From: Neoactinobaculum massilliense
GTDB taxonomy: Bacteria; Actinomycetota; Actinomycetes; Actinomycetales; Actinomycetaceae
Direction of reading: 5' to 3'
DNA: 64,000 bases
NCBI RefSeq assembly: GCF_900604955.1
Contig: NZ_UWPE01000001.1
Span: 62,001 to 126,000 of the forward strand
Shown piece by piece: positions 1 to 8,218 of this stretch. Positions within the stretch are counted from its first letter, which is position 1. Every line of letters starts with the position of its first letter. Made by a program: the position numbers and the translations under genes. A model generated the notes under the pieces. It was given only the letters and a program-made list of their open reading frames with translations, had not been told where the DNA came from and ran no database searches.

Positions 1-351
1 CCGGCCGCGCTTGAGGCGGGACTGGAGCCAGCCGGGATGCTGGCCTGGGAGGCGGAGCGAGTCCGTGAGGTCCGTCCACGTCTCCTGCGGCCCGCGCCGG
101 CGGTCGACGTCGCGCATCACGCGGTGCGGCGCCTCTACCTTGAAGGGCACGAGGCCGATCTGCCCGCCACCGGCACACCTGTGACCGTTGAAGCCACGGC
201 GACGCGTGTGGGCACGGTGACCACCGCTGTGCGGGACTGGGAGGACGGCCCGGTGGCGCTCGCCGTCGTCAGAACTGACGTGCCGCTAACCGCTATCCTT
301 ACCGTTGGCGAATTCCGCGCCGCTCAAGAGGAGGTGGACCGTGGTCTATAA
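1..351 (+). CDS. ygfZ: YgfZ/GcvT-like folate-binding protein, C-terminal part (5' truncated)
   Basis: The frame is open from base 1, so only the last 116 codons are present. The fragment begins with a motif typical of this family (WEAERVREVRPRL, residues 15-27 of the fragment) and continues into a C-terminal beta-barrel-like segment with alternating Val/Ala/Thr. YgfZ/IBA57 proteins bind tetrahydrofolate and support maturation or repair of Fe-S enzymes in the cytoplasm. The gene overlaps the next one by 11 bp and lies two genes before dtd, which suits an actinobacterial operon. The family call rests on this short C-terminal pattern, so it is firm but not certain; the catalytic-like N-terminal domain lies outside the window. 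Confidence 0.75.
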   Translation, partial: PAALEAGLEPAGMLAWEAERVREVRPRLLRPAPAVDVAHHAVRRLYLEGHEADLPATGTPVTVEATATRVGTVTTAVRDWEDGPVALAVVRTDVPLTAILTVGEFRAAQEEVDRGL

Positions 352-643
352 CATTATTTCCGGAGTGTTCCTGGCGATTCGGGCGGCCATTTTCCTATTC
401 AGTACGTGGGCGCTGGTGAGCATGTTGCGGCGGGACGCGATGGATTTTTCAGCCACGGTGCGTGGGCGCGGATTTTGGCTGGCCGTACTGATTGGCTGCG
501 CGGCGGTGTCACTGATCGGGCTGCTGCGCGGCGGTGTGCCAGGGCTGCTCGAGTGGCTGGTGCTTTACGGACTGGTGTATTACATGGGCCCCGAGGAGCA
601 GCGCATGGGGCCGCCGCGGGAGCAATGGGGGCATCATGCGTAG
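341..643 (+). CDS. DUF2516 family small membrane protein
   Basis: This encodes 100 residues with two hydrophobic stretches (about residues 4-25 and 45-65). The central pattern TWALVSMLRRDAMDF followed by GFWLAVLIG is characteristic of the actinobacterial DUF2516 family, whose function is unknown. I chose the GTG at 341 because AAGAGGAGG sits about 7 nt upstream; an ATG at 305 lies deep in ygfZ without a ribosome site. The start overlaps the end of ygfZ by 11 bp, and the stop overlaps the start of dtd by 8 bp, so the three genes are probably translated from one mRNA. It is likely an inner-membrane protein; no catalytic motif is visible. Confidence 0.8.
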   Translation: MVYNIISGVFLAIRAAIFLFSTWALVSMLRRDAMDFSATVRGRGFWLAVLIGCAAVSLIGLLRGGVPGLLEWLVLYGLVYYMGPEEQRMGPPREQWGHHA

Positions 644-1088
644 CATTATTCAGCGCGTCACGCGTGCCAGCGTGAGCATCGACGGACAAAAGACGGCGGA
701 GATTGGCCCAGGCCTGCTGGTGCTGCTCGGCGTGACGCACACGGACGGGCCGGCGCAGGTGGAAAAGACCGCGCGGAAAATTGCCCAGTTACGGATTCTT
801 CGGGCCGGCGACGGCGGTGACTCGCCCAAGGAACGCCGCAGTGCGGAGGAGGCCGGCGCGCCCGTGCTGGTGGTTTCCCAATTCACGCTGTATGCGGATG
901 TGCGCAAGGGACGCAGCCCCTCGTGGTCTCATGCGGCACCCGGGGACGTGGCCGAACCCATCTATGAGCAGGTGGTCGCCGCGCTGCGGGACACCCACGG
1001 TCTGGAGGTATCCACCGGCCAATTCGGCGCGGACATGGCAGTGGAACTGGTGAACGACGGCCCCTTCACGCTGCTCGTCGAGGTGTAG
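636..1088 (+). CDS. dtd: D-aminoacyl-tRNA deacylase
   Basis: A 150-residue cytoplasmic enzyme that hydrolyses D-amino acids (and Gly) mischarged onto tRNA, an editing step in translation. The family signatures are present: SQFTLYAD at residues 81-88 (Ser and Thr at the active site) and NDGPFT at 140-145, with the Gly-cisPro region in between. Length matches the usual 145-155 residues. The ATG at 636 overlaps the DUF2516 stop by 8 bp, indicating coupling. The gene is followed by a GC-only block and then the clpC promoter region, so it is probably the last gene of the ygfZ operon. Confidence 0.95.
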   Translation: MRSIIQRVTRASVSIDGQKTAEIGPGLLVLLGVTHTDGPAQVEKTARKIAQLRILRAGDGGDSPKERRSAEEAGAPVLVVSQFTLYADVRKGRSPSWSHAAPGDVAEPIYEQVVAALRDTHGLEVSTGQFGADMAVELVNDGPFTLLVEV

Positions 1089-1119
1089 CGGAGCGGGCGA
1101 ACGGGCTGGATGGCGGGGC

Positions 1120-1140
1120 GGGGGGGCCCCCCCGGGGGGG
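1120..1140. repeat. G7-C7-G7 homopolymer block
   Basis: Seven G (1120-1126), seven C (1127-1133) and seven G (1134-1140) follow each other without interruption, 32 bp after the dtd stop. Either adjoining G/C pair forms a perfect 14-bp palindrome, so the RNA could fold in two alternative ways. It could act as a dtd terminator without a U tract, be a length-variable tract, or be an assembly weak spot. Confidence 0.7.
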
Positions 1141-1273
1141 CAAGCCTGACCGCCCGAAGCGGGGGCACACCCGCCCGCCTAAGGCCAGATATACGCGCCT
1201 CGCTGTTGTACACGCAGCCGCGCGCGAACGTCGTCGTACTCGCGTCCGCACCTCGGCGTCGTTGTGCATCCCA

Positions 1274-1291
1274 CCCACGCCGGTGGCGAAC
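1274..1291 (+). promoter_or_regulatory. candidate ClgR-type operator upstream of clpC
   Basis: The stretch CCCACGCCGGTGGCGAAC has two CGC/GCG half sites with the spacing and the trailing AAC remembered for ClgR boxes of Corynebacterium and Streptomyces. It ends 62 bp before the clpC start. A GATAAT hexamer at 1330-1335 could be the -10, placing the box near -59, compatible with activation. The consensus is from memory, so this is a candidate only. Confidence 0.4.
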
Positions 1292-1353
1292 AGTGGCCTA
1301 GAACCGGCCGTGTTCTGGTTACTGTTGGTGATAATCCATGAGAAGGAGTACCC

Positions 1354-3954
1354 ATGTTTGAACGGTTTACCGACCGCGCCCGGCGAGTCATTGTGCTCGC
1401 CCAGGAGGAGGCTCGGGGCCTGAAGCACAACTACTTGGGTACGGAGCATATCCTCCTTGGCCTCATTCGCGAGGGGGAGGGCGTGGCAGCCAAGGCGCTG
1501 GAATCGCTGGGCATCACGCTGGACGCCGTACGTGCCCAGGTTATTGACATCATCGGGGAGGGGCAGGAGTCCCCTACGGGCCACATCCCGTTCACCCCGC
1601 GAGCCAAGAAGGTCATGGAATACGCCATGCGAGAGGGCCTTCAGCTCGGACATTCGTATATTGGTACGGAGCATCTGCTGCTCGGCCTCACCCGTGAGCC
1701 TGACGGCGTTGCGGCGCAGGTACTGGTGAAGCTCGGCGCGGATATGCCCACCGTGCGCAACCAGGTGAACCAGCTGATCTCCGGATACCAGGGCAAGGAA
1801 ACGGCGGGCGTTGGCGCCGGGCCGGCGCAGCGCGAGGGCCGCAAGTCCGGCTCCACGGTGCTCGATCAGTTCGGACGCAACCTCACCCAGGCTGCGCGGG
1901 ACCACAAACTGGACCCTGTGATCGGGCGGCATCGGGAAACCGAGCGCGTCATGCAGGTGCTCTCTCGGCGCACCAAGAACAATCCGGTGCTCATCGGCGA
2001 ACCCGGTGTGGGCAAGACAGCCGTGGTGGAAGGCTTGGCGCAGCTGATCGTGGCCGGCAATGTGCCCGAAACGCTCAAGGATAAGCAGCTCTACTCCCTC
2101 GATATGGGGTCCCTGGTGGCCGGGTCGCGCTACCGCGGTGATTTCGAGGAGCGGATGAAGAAGATCCTCAAGGAGATCACCACCCGCGGGGACATCGTGC
2201 TGTTTATCGATGAGATTCACACACTGGTGGGTGCCGGTGCGGCGGAGGGTGCACTCGATGCGGCCTCCCTCCTCAAGCCCATGCTGGCGCGTGGCGAAAT
2301 TCAGGTGATTGGCGCTACCACACTTGATGAGTACCGCAAGTACATCGAGAAGGATGCGGCCCTGGAGCGTCGTTTCCAGCCCATCCAGGTGGATGAGCCC
2401 TCCACGGAAGAAACCGTGGAGATCCTCAAGGGTCTGCGTGACCGCTATGAGAACTTCCACCGCGTGACCATTACGGATGGCGCTCTCGAGGCGGCGGCTC
2501 GCCTTTCGTCCCGCTATATCAACGATCGCTTCCTGCCGGACAAGGCCATTGATCTCATTGACGAGGCCGGGGCGCGCCTGGCCATTCGTAAGATGACGGC
2601 ACCGCCGGAATTGCGTGAACTCGATGAGAAGATCGCGGAGGTGCGCCGCGCCAAGGAAGCGGCCATTGACGCGCAGGACTTTGAGAAGGCGGCCTCCCTC
2701 CGCGACGAGGAACAGAACCTCGGCAAGGAGCGGGACGCCAAGGAAAAGGCCTGGAAGGACGGGGACATGGATACCGTCTCCGTGGTGGATGAGAATCTCA
2801 TCGCGGAAGTGCTGGCCATGTCCACGGGTATCCCGGTGTTCAAGCTCACCGAGTCCGAATCCGAGCGTCTTCTCCACATGGAGGATGAGCTGCACAAGCG
2901 TGTGATCGGCCAGGACGACGCCGTCAAGGTGCTCGCCCAGGCAATTCGCCGTGGCCGTGCCGGTCTCAAGGATCCCAACCGTCCCGGTGGCTCCTTCATC
3001 TTTGCCGGCCCCACCGGCGTCGGAAAAACGGAGTTGGCCAAGGCCGTAGCGCAGTTCCTGTTCGGGGACGAGTCCGCGCTCATCACGCTGGACATGTCCG
3101 AATACGCGGAGAAGCATACGGTCTCCCGCCTGTTTGGTGCCCCTCCGGGGTACGTGGGATATGAGGAGGGTGGCCAGCTCACCGAAAAGGTGCGCCGCAA
3201 GCCGTTCTCCGTGATCCTGTTCGATGAGATTGAGAAGGCCCACCCGGACCTGTTCAACTCGCTTCTCCAGATCCTGGAGGAGGGACGCCTCACGGACTCG
3301 CAGGGCCGCATGGTGGACTTCAAGAACACGATCATCATCATGACCACGAACCTGGGCACGAAGGACATTGCCAAGGGCGTGCAGACGGGCTTCCAGTTCG
3401 ATCAGGACACGAAGACCAGCTACGAGCGGATGAAGACGAAGGTTTCCGAGGAGCTCAAGCAGAACTTCCGCCCCGAGTTCTTGAACCGTGTGGATGAGAT
3501 CATCGTGTTCCCGCAGCTTGGGCGCGATGAGATCCTTCAGATCGTGGATCTCATGGTGGGCCGGTTGGACAAGCGTCTCGAGGACCAGGGCATGGCGCTG
3601 GGTATCACCCAGGATGCAAAGGAGCTGTTGGCGGACCGCGGTTTTGATCCGGTGCTGGGTGCCCGGCCGCTGCGTCGCGCCATTCAGCGAGACATTGAGG
3701 ATGAGCTGTCCGAGAAGCTGCTGTTCGGTGAGTTCAAGCCGGGTGAGCGGATCATTGTGGGTGTGGACAAGGAAAACATCCCGATGAGCTTCACGTTTAC
3801 CGCGCAGCCGAAGGATGACCCGCTGCCCGAGGGCGTGCAGGCCGTTGAGGCGGCGCCGGAGATGAACGGTATGGTTCATTCCGTTGCGACGACGCCGGGT
3901 GGTTCCGGTGATTCGCCGCAGCCGGAGGGCGGACTCCGGGCTGCTGTGGAGTAG
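1354..3954 (+). CDS. clpC: ATP-dependent Clp protease ATP-binding subunit ClpC
   Basis: An 866-residue Hsp100 unfoldase that feeds substrates to ClpP in the cytoplasm. Domain order: two Clp_N repeats (about 1-150), AAA+ module 1 with Walker A GEPGVGKT at 215-222, a UVR/coiled-coil middle domain around 420-460, AAA+ module 2 with Walker A GPTGVGKT at 552-559, and a ClpB_D2-small C-terminal domain. The UVR segment and overall length separate ClpC from ClpB. The ATG at 1354 follows AGAAGGAG at a good distance. It is monocistronic: a 265-bp region with a candidate ClgR box precedes it and a 34-bp perfect palindrome follows the stop. Confidence 0.97.
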   Translation: MFERFTDRARRVIVLAQEEARGLKHNYLGTEHILLGLIREGEGVAAKALESLGITLDAVRAQVIDIIGEGQESPTGHIPFTPRAKKVMEYAMREGLQLGHSYIGTEHLLLGLTREPDGVAAQVLVKLGADMPTVRNQVNQLISGYQGKETAGVGAGPAQREGRKSGSTVLDQFGRNLTQAARDHKLDPVIGRHRETERVMQVLSRRTKNNPVLIGEPGVGKTAVVEGLAQLIVAGNVPETLKDKQLYSLDMGSLVAGSRYRGDFEERMKKILKEITTRGDIVLFIDEIHTLVGAGAAEGALDAASLLKPMLARGEIQVIGATTLDEYRKYIEKDAALERRFQPIQVDEPSTEETVEILKGLRDRYENFHRVTITDGALEAAARLSSRYINDRFLPDKAIDLIDEAGARLAIRKMTAPPELRELDEKIAEVRRAKEAAIDAQDFEKAASLRDEEQNLGKERDAKEKAWKDGDMDTVSVVDENLIAEVLAMSTGIPVFKLTESESERLLHMEDELHKRVIGQDDAVKVLAQAIRRGRAGLKDPNRPGGSFIFAGPTGVGKTELAKAVAQFLFGDESALITLDMSEYAEKHTVSRLFGAPPGYVGYEEGGQLTEKVRRKPFSVILFDEIEKAHPDLFNSLLQILEEGRLTDSQGRMVDFKNTIIIMTTNLGTKDIAKGVQTGFQFDQDTKTSYERMKTKVSEELKQNFRPEFLNRVDEIIVFPQLGRDEILQIVDLMVGRLDKRLEDQGMALGITQDAKELLADRGFDPVLGARPLRRAIQRDIEDELSEKLLFGEFKPGERIIVGVDKENIPMSFTFTAQPKDDPLPEGVQAVEAAPEMNGMVHSVATTPGGSGDSPQPEGGLRAAVE

Positions 3955-3964
3955 GTGATGGCTG

Positions 3965-3998
3965 ATGGGGGCAGCTCACGCGCGTGAGCTGCCCCCAT
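3965..3998. terminator. 34-bp perfect palindrome, terminator between convergent clpC and the hydroxyacyl-CoA dehydrogenase gene
   Basis: The arms 3965-3981 and 3982-3998 are exact reverse complements, starting ATGGGGGCAG and centred on CGCG. It starts 11 bp after the clpC stop. There is no T run on either side, so termination would depend on the hairpin or on Rho. Confidence 0.6.
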
Positions 3999-4098
3999 TG
4001 CTATGTCCGGGTGCCTGACCGGGCTCTTCTGCGTTTCAGGATTTGAGTTCCCGAGGTGAGAAGAGCTCGCGGTAGAGGAGTCCGCGGTAACCGGGACC

Positions 4099-4962
4099 TT
4101 ACTTATAGCTGTAGAAGCCCTCACCCGTCTTCCGGCCGAGCTTACCGGCGTCGATGTACTGACGGAGAAGCTTGCGCGGTCCCTCCGGCAGGTGTGGGTT
4201 CTCGGCGGCATAGTGCTCTTCGATGTCAAGCACAACATCGAGGCCCACCTGATCCATGAGCTTGAATGGGCCGAAATCAGACCCCACAAGGTTACCCAGC
4301 ATGGCGTCAATGTCCGCCGGAGTGCTCACGCCTTCGTAGACCACCTCGAGGCTTTCCCGCTTGATAGCAGCCCAAATGCGGTTTGCGATGAAGCCGGTTG
4401 ATTCCTTCATGGCTTCGTGCGGATCGAGTCCGTATTCGGGCAGAACCTTCTTCAGCGTGTCCATGACCTCCGGAGCCGTCTCCCCATCGGACATGAGATC
4501 CATGACGGTGACCGTTGGTGGCATGTAGAAGTGCGTGTTCAGGAAGCGTCCCTTATCGGTGATGGGACCGGAGAGAAGGCGGGAGGCATAGGACGAGGAG
4601 TTGGTGGCGAAAATCGTGTCCGCGTCCGCGGCGGCGTTGATCTGCGTCCACACTTCCTTCTTGAGGTTGGGGATCTCCGGTACCGCCTCGATGACCAACC
4701 ATGTCCCCTTGAGCGCATCCTCGAGCGACGTGTAAGCGACGGCACGCCCAGCCTCGCCGCTGCCCCGCTGCTCAATAACGCTGGGGAGAGTCTCCTTGAC
4801 ATACTCCACGGCGGCAGTTCCAGCCTTGGGGTTCGTATCGTAAATACGCACTTCGCCGCCGCGCGTGGCGAACATGAGGGCAATGCGGCGCCCGAGCGTG
4901 CCTGATCCGACCACCGTGACCGGGCGATCCTTTACCTCTTCAAAAGTGTGCGAGTAGTTCAC
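4099..4962 (-). CDS. 3-hydroxyacyl-CoA dehydrogenase family protein
   Basis: This 287-residue protein has an N-terminal Rossmann fold (GSGTLG at 19-24, typical NAD(P)-binding GxGxxG) and a C-terminal 3HCDH domain with the STGFIANRIW-type helix and the closing GRKTGEGFYSY motif. Such enzymes oxidise 3-hydroxyacyl-CoA, often 3-hydroxybutyryl-CoA, with NAD(P). It starts at GTG 4962 behind AAGGAGGA. It stands alone: no other beta-oxidation gene is near, so the substrate cannot be inferred from context. A good sigma70-like promoter lies just upstream. It is convergent with clpC. Confidence 0.88.
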   Translation of the reverse strand: MNYSHTFEEVKDRPVTVVGSGTLGRRIALMFATRGGEVRIYDTNPKAGTAAVEYVKETLPSVIEQRGSGEAGRAVAYTSLEDALKGTWLVIEAVPEIPNLKKEVWTQINAAADADTIFATNSSSYASRLLSGPITDKGRFLNTHFYMPPTVTVMDLMSDGETAPEVMDTLKKVLPEYGLDPHEAMKESTGFIANRIWAAIKRESLEVVYEGVSTPADIDAMLGNLVGSDFGPFKLMDQVGLDVVLDIEEHYAAENPHLPEGPRKLLRQYIDAGKLGRKTGEGFYSYK

Positions 4963-4997
4963 GTTTCCTCCTTGAATCTGAACTATGTGTATGAGAG

Positions 4998-5026
4998 ATC
5001 ATATGAATTCTTGGCAATTAGCACAA
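4998..5026 (-). promoter_or_regulatory. sigma70-like promoter of the hydroxyacyl-CoA dehydrogenase gene
   Basis: On the minus strand TTGTGC (5026-5021) and TATGAT (5003-4998) are separated by exactly 17 bp, in an AT-rich patch unusual for this window. The start codon lies about 35 nt downstream of the -10, leaving room for the AAGGAGGA ribosome site. Confidence 0.6.
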
Positions 5027-5269
5027 CAGGCATATTTAAATTAGGGACTTACGCCCCGACGTGTGGTCCTGGGTGCCGGCGTAACGGCCAATCGTGAAGA
5101 AGCGGCGCGCATTGCATGCGGGGCTTCGCGCCGTACCGAGCCCGTGTTGTCATTAGGGGTCTACGGTTTTGTTTGTCCTCGACGCCTGTTACCGGCACCT
5201 GTGTTGCGGGATGGATACCGCCGGAGAGCGATACAACGCGGCGGCCCCATTGCTATGCCGCGCGAGAAT

Positions 5270-5299
5270 TTGACACGATAACTGGTTGCGAATGACTAG
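5270..5299 (+). promoter_or_regulatory. possible promoter of the sugar acetyltransferase gene
   Basis: A consensus -35 hexamer TTGACA lies at 5270-5275. The -10 about 17-19 bp downstream is poor (GACTAG/ACTAGT). The start codon at 5320 with AAGGGG at 5308-5313 would give a very short leader. Confidence 0.35.
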
Positions 5300-5319
5300 T
5301 TGTGGATAAGGGGACTCAC

Positions 5320-5964
5320 ATGGCAATGAGCACGTGGGATGCAATGGTGGCGGGTAAGCCGTACGTGGCGGAATCACCGGATTTGGCGGCCGTGCGCGCT
5401 GAGCACCTGGCCGTGCAGGATCGGCTCAACGCGCTAGGCGCCGCGGACTTGGACCGGGTGCGTGAACTTGCCCCGCAACTGTTCGGCAGCTTCGGTGCGG
5501 GCTCCACGCTGGTCCCGCCCATCTACTTTGACTACGGCGCAAACACGACGGTGGGTGAGAACGTGTTCATCAACACCGGCACGATCATTTTGGATTGCGC
5601 GCCCGTTCATATTGGCAACGAGGTGATGATCGGCCCGCGCGTCACCATCACGGCCGCCTCGCACCCGGTTCATCCCGGCACGCGCCGCTCGCTCATCGAG
5701 TACGCGAAGCCCATCACCATTGAGGACGGTGTGTGGATCGGTGCATCGGCCACCATCGGTCCCGGCGTAACAATCGGTGAAAACTCCGTGGTGGGCGCCG
5801 GTGCCGTGGTGCTCCATGACGTGCCCGCAAACGTCGTGGTGGGCGGCGTGCCCGCCCGCGTGCTGCATGAGATCGGGGAGCGCGACGCCGAACGCGGACG
5901 CGAGTTCGTGGCCGGCTACCGGGAGTGGTCCGGCATCGACAAGTCTGAGGAAGCGGGCTTTTAG
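5320..5964 (+). CDS. sugar O-acetyltransferase (LacA/Maa/NodL type)
   Basis: This 214-residue protein is made of a short N-terminal helical Mac domain (about 1-60) and a left-handed beta-helix built of hexapeptide repeats, for example VHIGNEVMIGPRVTI and later IGENSVVGAGAVV. H115 in ASHPVHP corresponds to the catalytic His of acetyl-CoA-dependent maltose/galactoside acetyltransferases. Such enzymes acetylate free sugars in the cytoplasm, often as detoxification. The ATG at 5320 is chosen because AAGGGG lies 6 nt upstream; the GTG at 5302 has no ribosome site. It stands alone before purB. The acceptor sugar cannot be told from the sequence. Confidence 0.9.
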   Translation: MAMSTWDAMVAGKPYVAESPDLAAVRAEHLAVQDRLNALGAADLDRVRELAPQLFGSFGAGSTLVPPIYFDYGANTTVGENVFINTGTIILDCAPVHIGNEVMIGPRVTITAASHPVHPGTRRSLIEYAKPITIEDGVWIGASATIGPGVTIGENSVVGAGAVVLHDVPANVVVGGVPARVLHEIGERDAERGREFVAGYREWSGIDKSEEAGF

Positions 5965-6060
5965 GGCCGGCGAACGCGGTGGGCCTCGGGGATGCGCTGC
6001 GTGCGCTCCGGGGCGGGGGACGACGACGTCGTGCGCCGTCCAGTAGGTAGACAGCTCGCG

Positions 6061-6072
6061 TTCGCTATGTGA
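6061..6072 (+). promoter_or_regulatory. 12-bp element shared by purB and purC upstream regions
   Basis: TTCGCTATGTGA here, 64 bp before the purB start, is identical to a stretch on the coding strand upstream of purC (18282-18271). Both genes belong to purine synthesis, so it may be an operator or activator site. No known consensus is recognised. Confidence 0.35.
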
Positions 6073-6123
6073 AAGTGTGGAGGACTTCTCTCCACCGGGC
6101 CGTTTTATGTCGGAGCGACGTGC

Positions 6124-6129
6124 CAGAAT
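6124..6129 (+). promoter_or_regulatory. -10-like hexamer of a leaderless purB start
   Basis: CAGAAT is followed by 6 nt and then the purB ATG at 6136. There is no Shine-Dalgarno sequence. The same spacing recurs at nine other genes in the window. Confidence 0.5.
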
Positions 6130-6135
6130 CGAAGC

Positions 6136-7674
6136 ATGATCGACTTCTCCCAGGATCCTTCGATTACGCTCGGCCCACTGGATGGCCGTTACCGTGCTAC
6201 CGCTGCGCCGCTCGTCAACTATCTCTCGGAGGCGGCGCTCCACCGCAACCGCGTGCGCGTAGAGGTGGAGTGGCTCATCTTCCTTTCCACCTACACGCGT
6301 GTGCTCACCCGGCCCGCTGGGCTTCCGGCGGCCTGCGAGGCGGATATTGCCGCGGCGCAGGCCGTCCCAGAGGGTGATACGGATGCTGTACGCGAGAACG
6401 GGGCCGAGCACCTCGACGTCGTCGAACCGGCGCTGGATAGGGAAGAAATCGCCTATCTGCGCGCCATCCCCGCGGCCATGGGAGATGCGGAGCTGGCGGA
6501 AATCGCGGAGATCGAGCGCACCACCCGGCATGATGTTAAGGCCGTCGAGTACTTCATTAAGCGTCGGCTGGATGAGGCGGAGGAGAAATTGGGGCGGGCC
6601 ACGGCGCTCTCTCATTTCCACGAGGCCGTGCACATTTTCGCCACCTCAGAGGACATAAATAACGTGGCCTACGCACTGGGAGTGCGTGAGGCGCTCGCCG
6701 GCGTGTGGCTGCCCGCCGCGCGGGAACTGGAAAACCGGCTGCGCCAGGCGGCGGCCAAGTATGCCGACATTCCGATGATGGCGCACACCCACGGACAGCC
6801 GGCCACGCCCACCACCGTGGGGAAGGAAATGGCCGTGTTCGCCAGGCGTTTCGCGCGGGCGCTGGCGCGGGTGGCCGCGGACCCGATTCTGGCCAAGTTT
6901 AACGGTGCCACCGGCACGTACGGCGCGCATGTGGTCTCCGCACCTGGCGAGGATTGGATTGCGCTTTCGCGGGCTTTTATTGAGGGGCTGGGACTCGAGT
7001 GGAATCCGCTCACCACGCAGATTGAACCCTCCGATTGGTTTGCGGACATTGCGGCGGATATGGCGCACGCAAACCGCATCGCGCACAACCTGGCCACGGA
7101 CATGTGGACCTACATTTCGCTGGACTACTTCCACCAGAACCTGGCGTTCCAGGGCTCCACCGGTTCCTCCACTATGCCGCACAAGGTCAATCCCATTCGC
7201 TTCGAAAACGCGGAGGCGAATCTGGAAATCTCGAGTGCGCTGCTGGAAACGCTGGCGCAAACGCTGGTCACCACGCGCATGCAGCGGGACCTGACGGATT
7301 CCACGACCAAGCGGAATATCGGCAACGCGCTGGGCCACTCCGTGCTGGCTTTCCATAATCTGTGCGGCGGCCTGGATGGCGTGGATCCCAACCGGGTGCG
7401 GCTGGCTGAGGATCTGGATCACGAATGGGAGCTGCTAGCCGAGCCGATTCAGCAGGCCATGCGTGCGGCTTCGCTGCGTGGTGCCACCGGTATGGAGGAC
7501 CCGTATGAGCGGCTCAAGGCACTGACGCGCGGCCGCAAGGTGGGGGAGCAGGAGATGCGCGAATTCATTTCCGGGCTCGGGATGCCCAAGGATGTGGAGG
7601 CCCGCCTGCTTGCACTCACCCCCGCGGATTACGTGGGCCTGGCCGGAAAACTGGCCGGCATGATTGACGCGTAA
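6136..7674 (+). CDS. purB: adenylosuccinate lyase
   Basis: This 512-residue fumarase/aspartase-superfamily enzyme catalyses two purine steps: SAICAR to AICAR and adenylosuccinate to AMP, releasing fumarate. The superfamily signature SSTMPHKVNP is at 344-353, with the mobile-loop serine. The opening LGPLDGRYRATAAPL and the general pattern match the E. coli-type PurB rather than the shorter Bacillus type, though it is longer than E. coli PurB (456 residues). The start at ATG 6136 has no ribosome site and is probably leaderless. It stands alone, 0.5 kb from the purine operon and transcribed towards it. Confidence 0.95.
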   Translation: MIDFSQDPSITLGPLDGRYRATAAPLVNYLSEAALHRNRVRVEVEWLIFLSTYTRVLTRPAGLPAACEADIAAAQAVPEGDTDAVRENGAEHLDVVEPALDREEIAYLRAIPAAMGDAELAEIAEIERTTRHDVKAVEYFIKRRLDEAEEKLGRATALSHFHEAVHIFATSEDINNVAYALGVREALAGVWLPAARELENRLRQAAAKYADIPMMAHTHGQPATPTTVGKEMAVFARRFARALARVAADPILAKFNGATGTYGAHVVSAPGEDWIALSRAFIEGLGLEWNPLTTQIEPSDWFADIAADMAHANRIAHNLATDMWTYISLDYFHQNLAFQGSTGSSTMPHKVNPIRFENAEANLEISSALLETLAQTLVTTRMQRDLTDSTTKRNIGNALGHSVLAFHNLCGGLDGVDPNRVRLAEDLDHEWELLAEPIQQAMRAASLRGATGMEDPYERLKALTRGRKVGEQEMREFISGLGMPKDVEARLLALTPADYVGLAGKLAGMIDA

Positions 7675-7676
7675 TG

Positions 7677-7714
7677 AAGTGGCCTTCACGTCGAGATCGG
7701 CGTGAAGGCCACTT
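7677..7714 (+). terminator. purB terminator hairpin
   Basis: A perfect 14-bp stem (AAGTGGCCTTCACG, 7677-7690, with 7701-7714) and a 10-nt loop begin 3 nt after the purB stop. There is no long T run. It may serve the convergent small gene as well. Confidence 0.75.
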
Positions 7715-7738
7715 ATGTCTTGGTATCTCCTGCGCTAG

Positions 7739-7984
7739 CTACGCCTTGTTACGCCCTGCCTGGATGAGGCGAAAAAGAATGCACGCGACAGCGGCCATGA
7801 CGGTCAGCATGAGAAACGTGGGGATCCAGTTGTTGCGAATCGAGGTGATCCCAACGCCGAGTGCATGCTGCCAGGTTTCGCCGGCGCTCAGGGCATCCCC
7901 GAAAGGGAAGAGAAAGAATCCTGCGAGTGTTCCGAATATAACGGCTACCCACGCGGTGACGAATTTCTTTGCGGTTAGCTTCAT
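7739..7984 (-). CDS. small two-helix membrane protein of unknown function
   Basis: This encodes 81 residues with two hydrophobic helices (about 9-28 and 53-73) separated by a short polar loop, and a basic C-terminus (RLIQAGRNKA). AGGGG lies 6-7 nt before the ATG at 7984, supporting a real gene. I do not recognise a family. It sits between the convergent purB and the end of the purine operon, with a 230-bp upstream stretch of its own. It may be a DUF-type integral membrane protein; no toxin-like partner gene is adjacent. Confidence 0.6.
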   Translation of the reverse strand: MKLTAKKFVTAWVAVIFGTLAGFFLFPFGDALSAGETWQHALGVGITSIRNNWIPTFLMLTVMAAVACILFRLIQAGRNKA

Positions 7985-8218
7985 TGCAGCCCCTGACTGA
8001 CTATTTGTTTAGTAGTAGCAGGTTCAACGGAGCCGCCGTTTGCAATTACTGTACGTTTGTCAGCTCGGGTCCGTTGAGATCCTTTGAATCGATATAGACA
8101 TGCATGACGATACATGGCCGAGGGCTCCCGTGGGTCTTTTTGCTTGAGTAATACGACCGGGTTGGAGAACGGTTAACAATCATTGGTATTAAATCTTCAG
8201 AGCACACGCTAGGCTGCC

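Larger units (their letters stand above)
4963..5319. other. 357-bp divergent intergenic region
   Basis: It holds the promoter described at 4998-5026 for the minus-strand gene and a possible promoter at 5270-5299 for the plus-strand gene. Bases 4980-5045 are markedly AT-rich (contains ATATTTAAATTAG). The middle part, about 5050-5260, shows no convincing gene, RNA or repeat. Confidence 0.6.

Noticed and set aside
1066-3879. Very long minus-strand open frame (937 codons) opposite clpC
   Set aside because: It mirrors clpC; codon bias at high GC keeps the opposite frame open. No domain, start signal or family pattern is seen.
7739-7984. Toxin of a toxin-antitoxin pair
   Set aside because: The small protein has two membrane helices, but there is no antisense RNA signature or partner gene.
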